Source of the DNA: CADBRN01 sp050944685
Lineage (GTDB): Bacteria; Bacillota; Clostridia; Lachnospirales; Lachnospiraceae
Direction: 5' to 3'
Assembly (NCBI GenBank): GCA_050944685.1
Contig: JBMNRP010000025.1
Location: 1 to 31,131 of the forward strand
Length of the DNA: 31,131 nucleotides
The notes below the pieces were generated by a model. The model was given only the letters and a program-made list of their open reading frames with translations, ran no database searches and had not been told where the DNA came from. Of this stretch, positions 30,934-31,131 are shown in pieces (the stretch's first letter is position 1; the number at the start of each line of letters is the position of its first letter). A program made the translations under genes and the position numbers.

Positions 30934-31131
30934 CTCTACATCCTTCATTGCTAAAGCTGTTAGAATGGAATGGCATGGATCTGACGCATTTCTCCTTGGA
31001 CCCATATGGTGTCCGTCGGAAAGCCAGTCAGCCAGTCATTCTCATTCGCAGCCGTTCGGTTTATGCAGGTTGAACCGATGCTGACAAGTTACATTGCGTT
31101 CGTGTGACACCCCAGGAGATTGAATCGGCAA

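Noticed and set aside
30715..31005. Minus-strand frame over the flavodoxin 5' end and right-edge region
   Set aside because: It overlaps the flavodoxin gene in another frame, has no ribosome binding site, and the part beyond that gene matches no family I know.

Overview
The window looks like part of a Bacillota chromosome, most likely a gut or oral Clostridia or Erysipelotrichia-type anaerobe. This is inferred from strong AGGAGG-type ribosome binding sites, ATGA gene overlaps, the mix of families (iron-containing alcohol dehydrogenases, flavodoxins, cyclophilin-like lipoproteins, a clostridial-type heterodimeric ABC exporter, a Cna-B adhesin) and the lack of respiratory genes. I see no tRNA, rRNA, CRISPR, transposase or phage gene. 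No gap between genes exceeds 300 bases.

Layout. (1) 1-1307: 3' end of a Cna-B repeat surface protein. (2) 7944-1466, minus strand: a tightly packed eight-gene operon. It encodes a cytoplasmic alpha/beta hydrolase, a lipoprotein alpha/beta hydrolase, a cyclophilin-like lipoprotein, a flavodoxin/cyclophilin-like fusion lipoprotein, an SDR oxidoreductase, an iron-type alcohol dehydrogenase, a 72-residue protein and an iron-sulfur-flavoprotein-like FMN reductase. A divergent LysR gene lies at 8070. (3) 9128-10178: an Rrf2 regulator and a GNAT acetyltransferase. (4) 13191-10318, minus: XRE-cupin regulator, MFS transporter and threonine-aldolase-like PLP enzyme. (5) An AraC regulator (minus) divergent from a second iron-type dehydrogenase and a LacA/Maa-type acetyltransferase. 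(6) 16317-19977: TetR, CPA2-type antiporter and phosphohexomutase, joined by ATGA overlaps behind a double palindromic operator. (7) A ClC-family protein (minus) divergent from a MarR regulator, which precedes a heterodimeric ABC exporter with one degenerate ATP site; a nitrilase-superfamily amidase follows. (8) LysR (minus) divergent from an aldo/keto reductase, then a convergent operon of flavodoxin, cupin and a third iron-type dehydrogenase.

The recurring theme is carbonyl and flavin redox chemistry under local control. Three iron-type dehydrogenases, an SDR, an AKR, two flavodoxin-fold proteins and one FMN reductase sit in three clusters, each beside a LysR or AraC regulator. The set recalls the E. 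coli yqhC-yqhD-dkgA aldehyde-response locus. The least expected part is the group of three successive lipoproteins in the first operon, which places a flavodoxin fold and two cyclophilin-like folds outside the membrane while their operon partners are cytoplasmic oxidoreductases. That is my best candidate for an undescribed system. Most regulators here have a readable dyad in or near their own promoter, so much of the regulatory map can be proposed from sequence alone. Starts given below were moved to the ATG or GTG with the best-placed ribosome binding site.
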